Below, one piece after another: positions 8,317 to 17,921 of a DNA stretch of 64,000 nucleotides. Origin of the DNA: Chersky-840 sp963794615 (lineage in GTDB: Bacteria; Actinomycetota; Acidimicrobiia; Acidimicrobiales; UBA8190). Under the pieces are notes generated by a model. The model ran no database searches, was not told the DNA's origin, and worked only from the letters and a program-made list of their open reading frames with translations. Within the stretch, counting starts at the first letter, position 1. Each line of letters starts with the position of its first letter. A program made the position numbers and the translations under genes. The stretch is from assembly GCA_963794615.1 (NCBI GenBank), contig CAWCEP010000009.1:331564-395563 (forward strand), in the 5' to 3' direction.

Positions 8317-10771
8317 TCTCCTCGCCCCGGTGCCGTGGCACGTGTGCGCCACGCCCCCGGGAGCGGTCGAGGACCCCGCCCAGCTCGCCTCGCACGCGGC
8401 GGCGTGGTGGCCGGCGACGGTGCCGGGGACGGCGGCGGGGGCACTGCGGGCGGCCGGTGCCGAGGACGCCGACCGGCGCGACTACGACGGCTCGGACTGG
8501 TGGTTCCGGTGCACCTTCCCCCGAGACCCGGGCGACGGGCCGTGGTCGCTCGACCTGGGGGGCCTGGCCACGCTGGCCGATGTGTGGTTGAACGGACGGC
8601 ACCTTCTCCACAGCGAGAACATGTTCCGCTCGCACGCGGTCGAGGTCGGCCGCCTCGACGACGAGAACGAGCTCGTCGTGCGCTGTGGATCGCTCGGCGC
8701 CGCGTTGGCGCAACGGCGACCTCGACCGCGCTGGAAGACCTCGCTCTTCGACCACCAGAACCTGCGTTGGTTCCGGACCTCGCTCCTGGGGCGACTGTCG
8801 GGCTGGGCCGCCACCCCGGCTCCGGTCGGGCCGTGGCGCCCCGTGACCCTGACGGGCAAACCCGCGCTCTCGATCACGTCTCGCCGGTTGGTCGCCACCT
8901 GCGACGGCGCCGACGGGTTGGTCCAGCTCGACCTGAGCATCGAGGGGGCCGGCGTCGCCGACGCCGTGCTCCGGGTGGGCGACGAGACGGCGCCGCTCGA
9001 CGCGCACGTCCAGGACGGCACGACAGTCCTGCGTGGCACGGTCCGTATCGCCGGGGTGCAGCGGTGGTGGCCCCACACCCACGGGCCCCAGCCTCTGTAC
9101 GGCGTCACTGTCGCAGTCGCCGGCGAGGTCCTCGACCTCGGCAAGGTGGGGTTCCGCACCATCGAGGTACAGCGGGAAGGAGGCGCCTTCGAGGTGGTCG
9201 TGAACGGCGTCCCCGTCTTCTGCCGCGGGCGCGGTGTGGATGCCCGTCGACCCCGTGTCGCTGGCACCCGAGGCACGCGCCGTCGATGACACGCTCGATC
9301 TCGCCCGCCGCGCCCACCTGAACATGGTGCGGCTCCCCGGCACCGGCGTGTACCAGGACGACGCATTCTGGGACCGGTGCGACGAACTGGGACTCCTCGT
9401 CTGGCAGGACTGCATGCTCGCCTTCGGCGACCCCCCCGACACCCCCGAGTTCTTGGCCGAGATGGAACAGGAGCTCACCGAGGTCTTCTCGTCGCTGGGG
9501 GGTCGACCGGCGTTGGCCGTCGTGTGCGGTGGCCAGGAGACCGAGGAGCAGGCCTCGATGCTGTCGGTGCCCCGGGCCCGATGGGGCTTCCCCGTGCTCG
9601 AGGATCTCATCCCCGACCTGGTGCAGCGGCTGCTTCCCGGCGTGCCCTATGTGACGTCGAACCCGACGGGGGGCTACGAACCCAGCCGGATGGACACCGG
9701 GGTGAGCCACTACTTCGGCGTCGGGGGATACCTGCGGCCCGTCGAGGACGCCCGGCGCGCCGGTGTGCGTTTCGCCGCCGAGTGCTTGGCGTTCGCGACT
9801 CCACCGGAGCGAAGCACCATCGACGACGCGTGCGGGGGACCGACACGAGCCGGCCACGATCCGGCCTGGAAACTCGCCGTGCACCACGACGCGGGACGGT
9901 CCTGGGACCTCGAGGACATGCAGGGCATCTACCTTCGTGAGCTGTTCGAGACCGATCCCGTGCTCCTGCGTTACCGCGACGCCGAGCGCGCCCTCGACCT
10001 CGGGCGGGCCACGGTCGTCACGCTCATGGAGAGGGTGCTGTCGGAATGGCGACGGCCCGAGTCCACGTGCGCAGGTGCGCTCGTCCTGGCGCTGCGCGAC
10101 CTTCGGCCTGGGGCGGGATGGGGTGTCATCGACGCGCTCGGCCGTCCCAAGGCCCCGTGGTTCGCGTTGCGCCGCGTCATGCGTCCCGTGGCGGTCCTGC
10201 TCACCGACGAAGGTCTCAACGGCCTGCGCGTTCACCTCGTCAACGACACCGACACCGAGGTCGACGGGGTCGTGCGCATCGAGCTCTTCGTCCGGGGGAA
10301 TTGCATGTCGAGACGGGGGAGCGCCCGGTCCTGGTGCCGGCCCGGGGCGGAGTGGCCGTTGACGCCGCCACTCTCTTCGACGCCTTCCACGACTTGAACT
10401 GGGCCTACCGGTTCACCCCTCCCGCCCATGACGTGGTGGCCGTCACGCTCGTCGGCCCCGACGGTGAGACGCTGGCCGAGGCGGTGCATCTCCCCGGGGG
10501 GATCAACCGAAGCGTGGAGCCCGATCTCGGGCTCGAGACCCGGTTGACCGCCGGCCCGGCCGACCGTTGGCAGCTCGAGATCTCGACGCGGCGGTTCGCC
10601 CAGTGGGTGGTCGTGGAGGTCCCCGGCTACCGGCCCGACGACTCGTGGTTCCACCTCGCACCGGGTGCCTGTCGGGTCGTGGTCCTCGAGCGTGCCGGCG
10701 CTACGGGCCCACCCCGGGGTGAGGTGAGGGCGCTCAACGCCGTGTCGAGGGCTCGCGTCAAGGCGGGGTAG
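8306..10771 (+). CDS. Glycoside hydrolase family 2 / beta-mannosidase-like protein (frameshifted)
   Basis: About 821 residues. The N-terminal galactose-binding-like sandwich (about residues 30-190) holds WWFRCTFPRDPG and LADVWLNGRHLLHSENMF. An immunoglobulin-like domain follows. The TIM barrel holds AHLNMVRLPGTGVYQDD, CDELGLLVWQDCML, the acid/base region VVCGGQETEEQ and the second carboxylate region FAAECLAF. A C-terminal beta domain ends the protein. There is no signal peptide, so it is probably cytoplasmic and may act on glycoconjugate intermediates. Frames change near 9225 and 10300 at GC-rich runs. The acid/base motif deviates from the usual N-E of GH2, as in the divergent subfamily found with carrier-protein clusters, so true glycosidase activity is not assured. 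The start overlaps the DUF1839 stop by 11 bp, and the 3' end converges on the PAP2 gene. Confidence 0.75.
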
Positions 10772-10781
10772 GGGTCGCCGC

Positions 10782-11459
10782 TCAGGGGCGGGCGGTCGTC
10801 CTTCTCCGTCCGATTGATCGCACCGCGGCGGCGAGCCCCGGTCTGTTCAGACTGTCGACGGCGATCATGACGGCGGGAACGAGGAGGAGCGCCGCCACGG
10901 CGTCGCTCGGGTAGTGCTGGCGCGAGGCGATGACAGCCAATGTGACCAGCCCGGCACCGCACACAGCGGCGAGACCCGTGAGCCATCGCCACTGTCTCGG
11001 TGTCACCAGGACGAGGTCGGCCAGCATCGCCGCCGCCGTCGTGACGTGGCCCGACGGGTAGGTGTAGATCCCCCCCAGCTGTCGTCCCACGAGCGGCTTG
11101 ATGACGAGCTCGCACAGCGCGATCGACAACAGGGGGACGATCACGCAGGTAACGGCCTGGGACCGGTCACGCCGCCATACCCACACCACGGCGACGAGGG
11201 CGCCCACCACCGCCACGATCGGATCGCCGAGCACCGACGCGTGTTGCCAGAAGGGCTGGTCCCACTGGTCCGGGATCACCGCGTAGCCGAAGCGGTCGAG
11301 AACGTTCTCGGTGGGGCCGAAGGCGATGTAGATCCCGCCGAGGATCACGATGCCGAGCAGTGCTCCCGCCACCACGAGCCTACGGCGGACCGGACGGAGA
11401 AAGGCGGCCACCGACGACGAAGGCCTCCGGGTGTCGGGGTGGATCGGCGTCTCGGTCAC
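10782..11459 (-). CDS. PAP2-superfamily membrane phosphatase
   Basis: 225 residues with about five membrane segments. The phosphatidic-acid-phosphatase signature is present: a K-containing first motif (KPLVGRQLGG), PSGH (YPSGHVTTAA) with the catalytic His, and SRxxxxxxD (SRQHYPSDA). Family members dephosphorylate lipid pyrophosphates or phosphates such as undecaprenyl pyrophosphate on the outer face of the membrane. In a polysaccharide locus, recycling of the polyprenyl carrier is the natural guess. The start overlaps the stop of the upstream double hydrolase by 4 bp (ATGA), so the two are coupled. Confidence 0.88.
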   Translation of the reverse strand: MTETPIHPDTRRPSSSVAAFLRPVRRRLVVAGALLGIVILGGIYIAFGPTENVLDRFGYAVIPDQWDQPFWQHASVLGDPIVAVVGALVAVVWVWRRDRSQAVTCVIVPLLSIALCELVIKPLVGRQLGGIYTYPSGHVTTAAAMLADLVLVTPRQWRWLTGLAAVCGAGLVTLAVIASRQHYPSDAVAALLLVPAVMIAVDSLNRPGLAAAVRSIGRRRTTARP

Positions 11460-13168
11460 GGGCGGAGCAGGGCCTGTTCCGCCGATCGCTCCACGTCGGC
11501 CGTGAACCGTTCAACGAGGTGACTGGTGAGCATGTCCGAGACTCGGTCGCGGTGATCGGCGCGCAACAGGCCGTGATCGAGACCGGGGATGAACTCGAAG
11601 CGGAACCGGCCCGTGTCCGCCAGCCTGCGAAGGGTCCTCGCCGAGGCTCCCTGGTGGATGGGGCGCGCCTCGCGGTCGCCGCACACGAGCAGGAGGCCCA
11701 CGTTGGACGACACCAACTCCTTGAGCCACACCGAAGGCCGCCGCTTCGGGGCCATGAGTGTCCGGAGCCGCCACCCGAGGTTGGGGAAACGACGGCGCAG
11801 GGGTGACAGGGGACCCTCGTGGTGGAAGGCCTGCACCACGGTGGACCGGGGCAACGCCACGCGTCGGCGCCCGTCCAACGTGCCCCCGGCCAGCACCTCG
11901 GGAGGCTGGAACGACAGGACCGGATTGATGGCCACCACGCCCCGGGGACGAAGGGCGAGGGCACTGTCGAGAGCCTGGTAGGCGGCGGAGCACAGGCCCA
12001 CCAGCACGATGTCGGACGGATCACCGGGTGAGAGCGCCGCGGCCACGTCGACGACGTCATCGAAGGCCAGGGGTGTCCGGGACACGAATTCCGGTTGGCC
12101 GGGGCGCACCGGGCTGTCGCCCAAGCCGCTCAGGTCGACGCGCACGGTGCGCAGTCCCTGCAGAGCCAGACGCCGTGACAACTCCACCCACAAGCGGTTG
12201 GGGCCGATGTGATGCTCGTTGGCGACGCTCAAGAAGACGATGGTGGGCCGTCCCGACGGTGGCGGTGTCGGCGCTTCGGTCTCGAACCCGAACAGGCCGA
12301 GCGGTCCCAGGAACACGGGCCGTTCCACGACCGCACGGCCGGAGGTGCCCATCGTCACCGGCCCACCGTGGTCGGGGGCCGAGATCGTCGTGGCGTCGGG
12401 CCCGGCGCGCCGGGCCAGCCAGGTGGCGATGCGATCGATGGCGACGTCGGGGAGCACTTGGTGCGGGGACTCGGCGTCGATGAGCGCCTCTTGTCCGGTG
12501 GCCTGGGCCCACTCGACGGACGCGGCGCCGAGCGAGTCGTTGAGGCGGGCGTCGACCTCCCCCGTCCTCGTCAGGACCAGGATCTCGGATGCGAGCGGGC
12601 GCGCCGAGCCGTCGATGCGCAAAGCGCGCAAGGCGGCCACGGTTTCGGCTTGGAGCACCAGCCCGGGGATCTCGACCGAACCGTCCTGACGTTCCTCGGC
12701 GGCGCCGACCCAGAGCGCGGCGAGGATCCGCTGCTCGCTCAGAAAGGCGCGACCCGAGACGGTGGGGTCCCACAACACGAGCTCGTCGACCCTGCCGTCG
12801 CGGCGCGCCGCTTCGGCCGCCAGCGTGGCGCCGATGCGCATCCCGACGAGGGCGACGTGCGACACCCCGGATTCCCGCACGACAGCGATGGCCGCCGTCA
12901 CGCTCCCGACCCACGCTTCGACGCGACCGGGATCGGTGCTCGCACCGGCCGAGTCCCCGGTGCCGTCGTACTCGAAGCGCAGCACGCACAACCCCATCGC
13001 CTGCAGCCGGACGGCGAGGCGGCGCATGGCGTAGTGGGACTGGAGATGATCCCGACCGAGCGGCGGGCACAGCACCACGCCGCCTGCGGCCCGGCCGTCA
13101 TCGGGTTGGTGGAACCACCCGAACAAGGGACGGTCGGCGGGGCCGAACCACACTGGCGTCGCCGGCAT
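11456..13168 (-). CDS. Tandem double alpha/beta-hydrolase protein
   Basis: 570 residues in one intact frame. Two alpha/beta-hydrolase-fold halves are visible. The first (about residues 5-230) has GVVLCPPLGRDH, CVLRFEYDGTGDSAG and a nucleophile-elbow position reading VGMRIGATLAAEAA. The second (about 285-560) has TIVFLSVANEHHIGPNR, VRVDLSGLGDSPV, LVGLCSAAYQALD and the terminal GLDHGLL that supplies a catalytic His. The elbow Ser is replaced in half 1 (G-M-R-I-G) and is Cys in half 2 (G-L-C-S-A). The first half resembles exosortase-system-associated hydrolases. It may be an esterase or thioesterase of polysaccharide intermediates, perhaps releasing groups from the neighbouring carrier protein. 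The ATG at 13168 fits the start of the fold. Confidence 0.75.
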   Translation of the reverse strand: MPATPVWFGPADRPLFGWFHQPDDGRAAGGVVLCPPLGRDHLQSHYAMRRLAVRLQAMGLCVLRFEYDGTGDSAGASTDPGRVEAWVGSVTAAIAVVRESGVSHVALVGMRIGATLAAEAARRDGRVDELVLWDPTVSGRAFLSEQRILAALWVGAAEERQDGSVEIPGLVLQAETVAALRALRIDGSARPLASEILVLTRTGEVDARLNDSLGAASVEWAQATGQEALIDAESPHQVLPDVAIDRIATWLARRAGPDATTISAPDHGGPVTMGTSGRAVVERPVFLGPLGLFGFETEAPTPPPSGRPTIVFLSVANEHHIGPNRLWVELSRRLALQGLRTVRVDLSGLGDSPVRPGQPEFVSRTPLAFDDVVDVAAALSPGDPSDIVLVGLCSAAYQALDSALALRPRGVVAINPVLSFQPPEVLAGGTLDGRRRVALPRSTVVQAFHHEGPLSPLRRRFPNLGWRLRTLMAPKRRPSVWLKELVSSNVGLLLVCGDREARPIHQGASARTLRRLADTGRFRFEFIPGLDHGLLRADHRDRVSDMLTSHLVERFTADVERSAEQALLRP

Positions 13169-13339
13169 GCCGTCATCCCTCCCGGGGCTCGAGCGCTACG
13201 GCACTGCCCCCACGCGCCGTCACGTGAGGACCGGTCGAACGATTCGGGCCCTCGGCACCGTATCCTTGGCACAACCTGGCGCTCGACCGAGAGCCTCGCT
13301 TCCGTCGTGTCATCGTGACCGCGCGCCGAATTGAGAGTC
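13169..13339. promoter_or_regulatory. Divergent promoter region
   Basis: 171 bp separate the divergently transcribed double hydrolase and amidohydrolase, so both promoters must lie here or inside the genes. I see no clear consensus pair. Confidence 0.25.
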
Positions 13340-14491
13340 ATGTCCGAGCCCTCGCCACCACTGCCTGCCCCGTACCGACGGAGCCGAGCGGTGCGGGCCA
13401 TTCTGCCGTTGGCCCGCAAGGTGCGCGCGGCGCGCCGACGCGGGCCCCGGCTCACCCGCTACGAACCGACGTGCATGCTCAGGAGACCTGAGCATCCCAC
13501 ACCGGCGGCGAGCATCCCCGTCGTCGACGTCCACACCCATCTCGGGCGATGGTTGACCGCCGACGGGTCGTGGATGGCACCGGACGTGGGCGCGCTCCTG
13601 GCCACCATGGACGAGTGCAACCTCGCCATGCTGGTCAACCTCGACGGCCGCTGGGGCGACGAGCTGGAATCGAATCTGGCCCGCTACGACCGGGCCCACC
13701 CGGGTCGTTTCCTGACGTTCTGCCACCTCGACTGGGCTGTGCTCGACGGCGGTGGTGGCGCGTCCGAGCTCGTCCGCTCGCTCGAGCACTCGGTGCAAAT
13801 GGGCGCACGCGGCGTCAAGGTGTGGAGGGACCTCGGTCTCACGGTGCGGGTCGGAGGTCGTCTCCTCATGCCCGACGACCCGATGTTGTCCCCCGTATGG
13901 GAAACCGCCGGAGCGCTGGGCGTGCCCGTCCTCATCCACGTCGCCGACCCCGTGGCGTTCTTCGAGCCTGTCGACCGCCACAACGAACGGCTCGAGGAGA
14001 TCCTCCGCCACCCGTCGATCTCGTGGGCGCAGCACGGCGTCTCCACCTTCAACCGGCTCATCCAAGCGCTCGAGAACCTCGTGGCCGCCCACCCGGGAAC
14101 GAACTTCATCGGAGCCCACGTGGGCTGCTACGCCGAGAACCTGACGTGGGTGTCGGGCATGCTCGACCGCTACCCGAATTTCTGGATCGACATCGCGGCG
14201 CGTGCCGAGCTCGGACGCCAACCCAGGGCCGCGGCCCGGCTCGTGGCCGCGCATCGCGACCGGGTGCTCTTCGGGGCCGACGTGTTCCCCGTCGACGCGC
14301 GCGAGTACGCCCGCTACTTCCAGCTGCTCGAGTCCGACGACGAGTACTTCCCGTACTCGGGGGCACCCGACGCGGTGGCGCCGACGGGGCGCTGGGCGAT
14401 CTCGGGACTGGCGCTCGAGCCGGGCCTGCTCGAGCACGTCTACCGCGCCAACGCCTGCCGACTGCTCGGCTGCGATGTCCCCACCCGATAA
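13340..14491 (+). CDS. Amidohydrolase-family (amidohydrolase_2) protein
   Basis: About 383 residues in one frame. Metal-dependent hydrolase signatures are present: VVDVHTHLGR (HxH on strand 1), a GARGVKVWRDLGL strand, VPVLIHVADP with a metal-ligand His, NFIGAHVGCY, and LFGADVFPVDAREYAR with the catalytic Asp. It belongs to the TIM-barrel decarboxylase/hydrolase group and would be a soluble cytoplasmic enzyme. The substrate is unknown. A position between the carrier-protein operon and the glycosyltransferase operon suggests a role in sugar or amino-sugar modification. ATG 13340 is preferred over the in-frame TTG at 13331. Confidence 0.8.
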   Translation: MSEPSPPLPAPYRRSRAVRAILPLARKVRAARRRGPRLTRYEPTCMLRRPEHPTPAASIPVVDVHTHLGRWLTADGSWMAPDVGALLATMDECNLAMLVNLDGRWGDELESNLARYDRAHPGRFLTFCHLDWAVLDGGGGASELVRSLEHSVQMGARGVKVWRDLGLTVRVGGRLLMPDDPMLSPVWETAGALGVPVLIHVADPVAFFEPVDRHNERLEEILRHPSISWAQHGVSTFNRLIQALENLVAAHPGTNFIGAHVGCYAENLTWVSGMLDRYPNFWIDIAARAELGRQPRAAARLVAAHRDRVLFGADVFPVDAREYARYFQLLESDDEYFPYSGAPDAVAPTGRWAISGLALEPGLLEHVYRANACRLLGCDVPTR

Positions 14492-14734
14492 GCGAGGCGT
14501 CACGTGGCCCGCTCCACACGGAGCTGATCCGTCGTCTTCACCGTGCGCACCCACACTGTCTCTCTCTGCCCGCACATGTATTCAATCGTGGCCGCTCAGG
14601 GTGGTCAATTCCGTTCTTTCTGTGCTATTTTTGAGAATTTATAGCCTCCTGACCTCGGAGAACCGTTTCGTGAGATTCCCGCTCGTTGACCTCGGTGATG
14701 GACGCGGGCGCCCGAAGGTCAGGCCCGACGTCCG
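14492..14734 (+). promoter_or_regulatory. AT-rich intergenic region upstream of the 14.7-27.9 kb operon
   Basis: 243 bp without a gene. The segment 14575-14650 is markedly AT-rich (TTCTTTCTGTGCTATTTTTG, then AATTTATAG) in an otherwise GC-rich region. This fits the promoter of the long plus-strand operon. No exact hexamer pair can be assigned. Confidence 0.35.
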
Positions 14735-15991
14735 GTGTTCCCCGTGAGACGCGCCTCGGCGGGGCGCCACGTCCTGATCATCGTCCAGAACCTGCCTGTC
14801 CCCTTCGACCGTCGGGTCTGGCTCGAGTGCGGGGCGCTCACCGACGAGGGTTTCGACGTGTCGGTGGTGTGTCCCAAGGGCCCGGGCGACCCCGACGAGG
14901 AGGTGCTCGACGGCGTGCGCCTCTATAAGTACCGTCCCTACCCGGGGGGCGCGGGGATGGTCGGCTTCCTCCTCGAGTACGTGTATTCCTTCCTGGCCAC
15001 GGCGTGGTTGGTCGCCAAAGTGCAACGCCGGCGCCGCATCACCGTGCTCCAGGCGTGCAACCCCCCCGACATCTTCTGGCCTCTCGGCTTGCTCCTGCGC
15101 GCCGTGAGCGGCACCCGCTTCGTCTTCGACCATCACGACCTGTGCCCGGAGCTCTACGAGTCGCGCTTCCCCGAGGCCAACCGCCTCCCGTACCGGGGGC
15201 TGCGACTGCTCGAGTTGGCCACGCATCGCAGCGCCGACCGCGTGATCTCCACCAACGAGTCCTATCGGCGCATCGCCATCGAACGCAGTGGCAAGGACCC
15301 GGCCCAGGTGGTCGTGGTCCGTACCGGCCCCGACCCGCAACGACTCCGGCGTGGAGAGGCCGAACCGTCGCTACGACGCGGCCGGAAGTTCCTCGTCGCC
15401 TACCTGGGCGTGATGGGGCCCCAAGACGGTGTCGACATCGTGGTCAGAGCGGCGCACACCATCGTGCACACCTGGAAACGAGACGACATCGCCTTCACCT
15501 TGATCGGCTCCGGTGACTGCTTCGACGAGCTGGTGGCGCTGCGCGACGAGCTCGGCTTGGGGGACGCCGTCGAGTTCACCGGGCGGGCGCCCGACGAGCT
15601 GGTCGGCTCCATCCTCTCGACTTCCGACCTCGGTCTGTCGCCGGATCCCAAGAACCCGCTCAACGACGTGTCGACGATGAACAAGACCATGGAGTACATG
15701 GCATTCGGCATCCCGGTGGTGGCCTTCGACCTCGTCGAGACGCGGGTGTCGGCCGCCGACGCGGCGGTCTACGCGGAGCCCAACGGGGTGGAGGGCTTCG
15801 CCCGGGCCGTCGTGGACCTCCTCGACGACGAGACGCGCCGCGCCGAGATGGGGGTGCTGGCTCGGGCCCGCGTCGAGGACGAGCTGGCCTGGAGCCATTC
15901 GCGTCGGGCCTATGTCGGGGTCTATCGAGACCTCGTCGCCGATGGGTCGCGAGCCGACGACGCCGTTGTGGCCCGCGGGCCCGAGGCCTGA
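14735..15991 (+). CDS. Glycosyltransferase family 4
   Basis: About 418 residues, GT-B fold, in one intact frame. The N-terminal half has HVLIIVQNLPVPFDRRVWLE, typical of GT4 enzymes that act on lipid-linked saccharides, and FVFDHHDLCPELYESRF. The C-terminal half has YLGVMGPQDGVD, FTLIGSGDCFDEL and the donor-binding region LGLSPDPKNPLNDVSTMNKTMEYMAFGIPVVAFD. It would add a nucleotide-diphosphate-activated sugar to the growing polyprenyl-linked repeat unit on the cytoplasmic face. GTG at 14735 is used; GTG at 14744 is also possible. Five bases separate it from asparagine synthase. Confidence 0.9.
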   Translation: MFPVRRASAGRHVLIIVQNLPVPFDRRVWLECGALTDEGFDVSVVCPKGPGDPDEEVLDGVRLYKYRPYPGGAGMVGFLLEYVYSFLATAWLVAKVQRRRRITVLQACNPPDIFWPLGLLLRAVSGTRFVFDHHDLCPELYESRFPEANRLPYRGLRLLELATHRSADRVISTNESYRRIAIERSGKDPAQVVVVRTGPDPQRLRRGEAEPSLRRGRKFLVAYLGVMGPQDGVDIVVRAAHTIVHTWKRDDIAFTLIGSGDCFDELVALRDELGLGDAVEFTGRAPDELVGSILSTSDLGLSPDPKNPLNDVSTMNKTMEYMAFGIPVVAFDLVETRVSAADAAVYAEPNGVEGFARAVVDLLDDETRRAEMGVLARARVEDELAWSHSRRAYVGVYRDLVADGSRADDAVVARGPEA

Positions 15992-15996
15992 GGCCG

Positions 15997-17911
15997 GTGT
16001 GCGGCATCGCGGGCTGCTACCAGCAGCCCGACGGCGAGGCCCTGGCGAGGGTCATGAGCGACCGCATCGCTCACCGCGGCCCCGACGCCGAGGGGTTGTA
16101 CCGGTTCGCGCCGGGTCAGCTCACGGTCGAGCTCGCCCATCGTCGCTTGTCGATCATCGACCTCAGTGCCGCCGCCGATCAGCCGTTCTCCAAGGACGGG
16201 CTCGTCCTCACCTATAACGGTGAGCTCTACAACTACCGGGAGCTGCGCGCCGAGCTGATGGCGGCCGGGGTGACGTTCATCACCGCGTCGGACACCGAGG
16301 TCGTGCTCGAGGCGTGGCGTCGCTGGGGCCCTGACGCGCTGCACGCGCTTTCGAGGCATGTTCGCCTTCGCCCTGTTCGACGAACGCAGTGCCCGCCTGG
16401 TGCTGGCGCGCGACCAGATGGGCATCAAGCCGCTGTACTACCTGCGCCGAGGAGCGGGGCTCGTGTTCGCCTCCGAGCTCAAGGCCGTCGTCGCCGCGGT
16501 GGGCAAGGAGCTCGAGGTCGACAGGGCGTCGATGGTGGCGTCCATCCTCTACTACTGGGTGCCCGACCAACGGTGCTCGATCAAGGGCGTGGAGAAGCTG
16601 CCCCCCGGGACCTGGGCCGAGGTCGCGGCCGCGGGGAGACGTGGTGGTCCAGCCCCTACTGGCGTCTCGCCGAGGTCGCCGCCGAGGCGGCGTCGTCGGG
16701 ACCGGTCGCCCTCGGGCCCGTCGTCGAACAGTCGGTCGCCGCCCACCTCGTCGCCGACGTGCCGGTGTCGAGCTTCCTGAGCGGTGGCCTCGACTCGAGC
16801 ATCGTCACGGTCCTGGCCAAACGGGACGAATCGCGACATCGACGCCTACACGATCAGGTTCCGGGCCGAGGACCAGCGTCTCGAGGCCATGCCCGACGAT
16901 GCCGTGTACGCCCGCAAGGTGGCCACGCAGTTCGGGATCACGCTGCACGAGATCGAGATCGCCCCGCAGATCGTCGACCTCCTGCCCCGCATCGTCGACA
17001 TCCTCGACGAGCCCATCGGCGATCCCGCCGCCATCAACACCCTGCTCATGTGCGAGGCGGCGCGCCGGGCGGGGGTGAAGGTCCTGCTGTCGGGCATGGG
17101 GGCCGACGAGCTCTTCGGTGGGTACCGCAAGCACCTGGCCTGTGTCATGGCGGGCCGGTACCAGCAGCTGCCCGGCCCCGTGACCGCCGCCGCCCGCCAC
17201 ACCGTCGGACGCCTGCCGGTGACCGCCGGGGGGCGCGGGCTGCGCTACGCCCGTTGGGCCAAGCGGTTCCTCACCTTCGCCGGCCCTCCCCGAGGAGGCC
17301 GCCTTCCGGCGCAGCTACACGCTCTATGACCGCGACGAGCTGGCCGGCCTCGTGAGCAGCGACTGCGAGGACGACGTCGACGCCATCGTCGAGGAGCACC
17401 GCCAGGTCTACGAGGACAACGCCATGCCCGATCACGTGAACCGAATGTGCCTGGCCGACGCGCGCCTGTTCCTCCCCGGGCTCAACCTGACCTACACCGA
17501 CCGCGCCAGCATGGCGGCCTCCACCGAGGTCCGCGTCCCCTTCGTCGACCCCGAGGTCGTGCGGGCCGCTTTTTCGCTCCCGGGGTCGGCCAAAGTGCAC
17601 GGGCGCAAGGGCAAGGTGGCCTTGAAGGAGGCGGCCGAGGCGTGGCTCCCTCAGGAGATCGTGCACCGGCCCAAGGCGTCGTTCAGCGCCCCCCTGCGGG
17701 CCTGGATGGCCCACGACCTGCGCGAGGTGGTGGATGACTGCTTGTCTCGGGCGAGATGGTGAACTCGGGGTTTCTCCGCCGCGACGCCGTGCGACGGCTC
17801 GTCGACGACGAGCGGACCGGTCGCGAGGACAGGTCCAAGCAGATCTGGCAGTTGCTCACCATGGAACTATGGCTTCGCAACGCCGAGGCCGCAGGGTGTA
17901 CCGCGAGTTGA
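15997..17911 (+). CDS. asnB: Asparagine synthase (glutamine-hydrolysing) (frameshifted)
   Basis: About 638 residues across several frames. The N-terminus MCGIAGCY provides the Cys2 nucleophile of the class II glutamine amidotransferase domain. RGPDAEG, FNGEL-type YNGELYNY and ARDQMGIKPLYY follow. The synthase domain has the PP-loop SGGLDSSIV, then LLSGMGADELFGGY, ASTEVRVPFVDPE and RPKASFSAPLRAW. Frame changes near 16350, 16640, 16825, 17285 and 17755 all keep homology collinear, so indels are likely. In polysaccharide loci such enzymes often amidate a sugar carboxylate instead of making free asparagine. Its neighbours, a sugar oxidoreductase and a heparinase-like lyase, support that. GTG 15997 is the only start that leaves Cys at position 2. 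Confidence 0.88.
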
Positions 17912-17921
17912 GCGGAGTGCG

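Noticed and set aside
12209..13318. Plus-strand frame opposite the double hydrolase
   Set aside because: Gly/Arg/Asp-rich chance frame without motifs; the minus-strand gene is complete.
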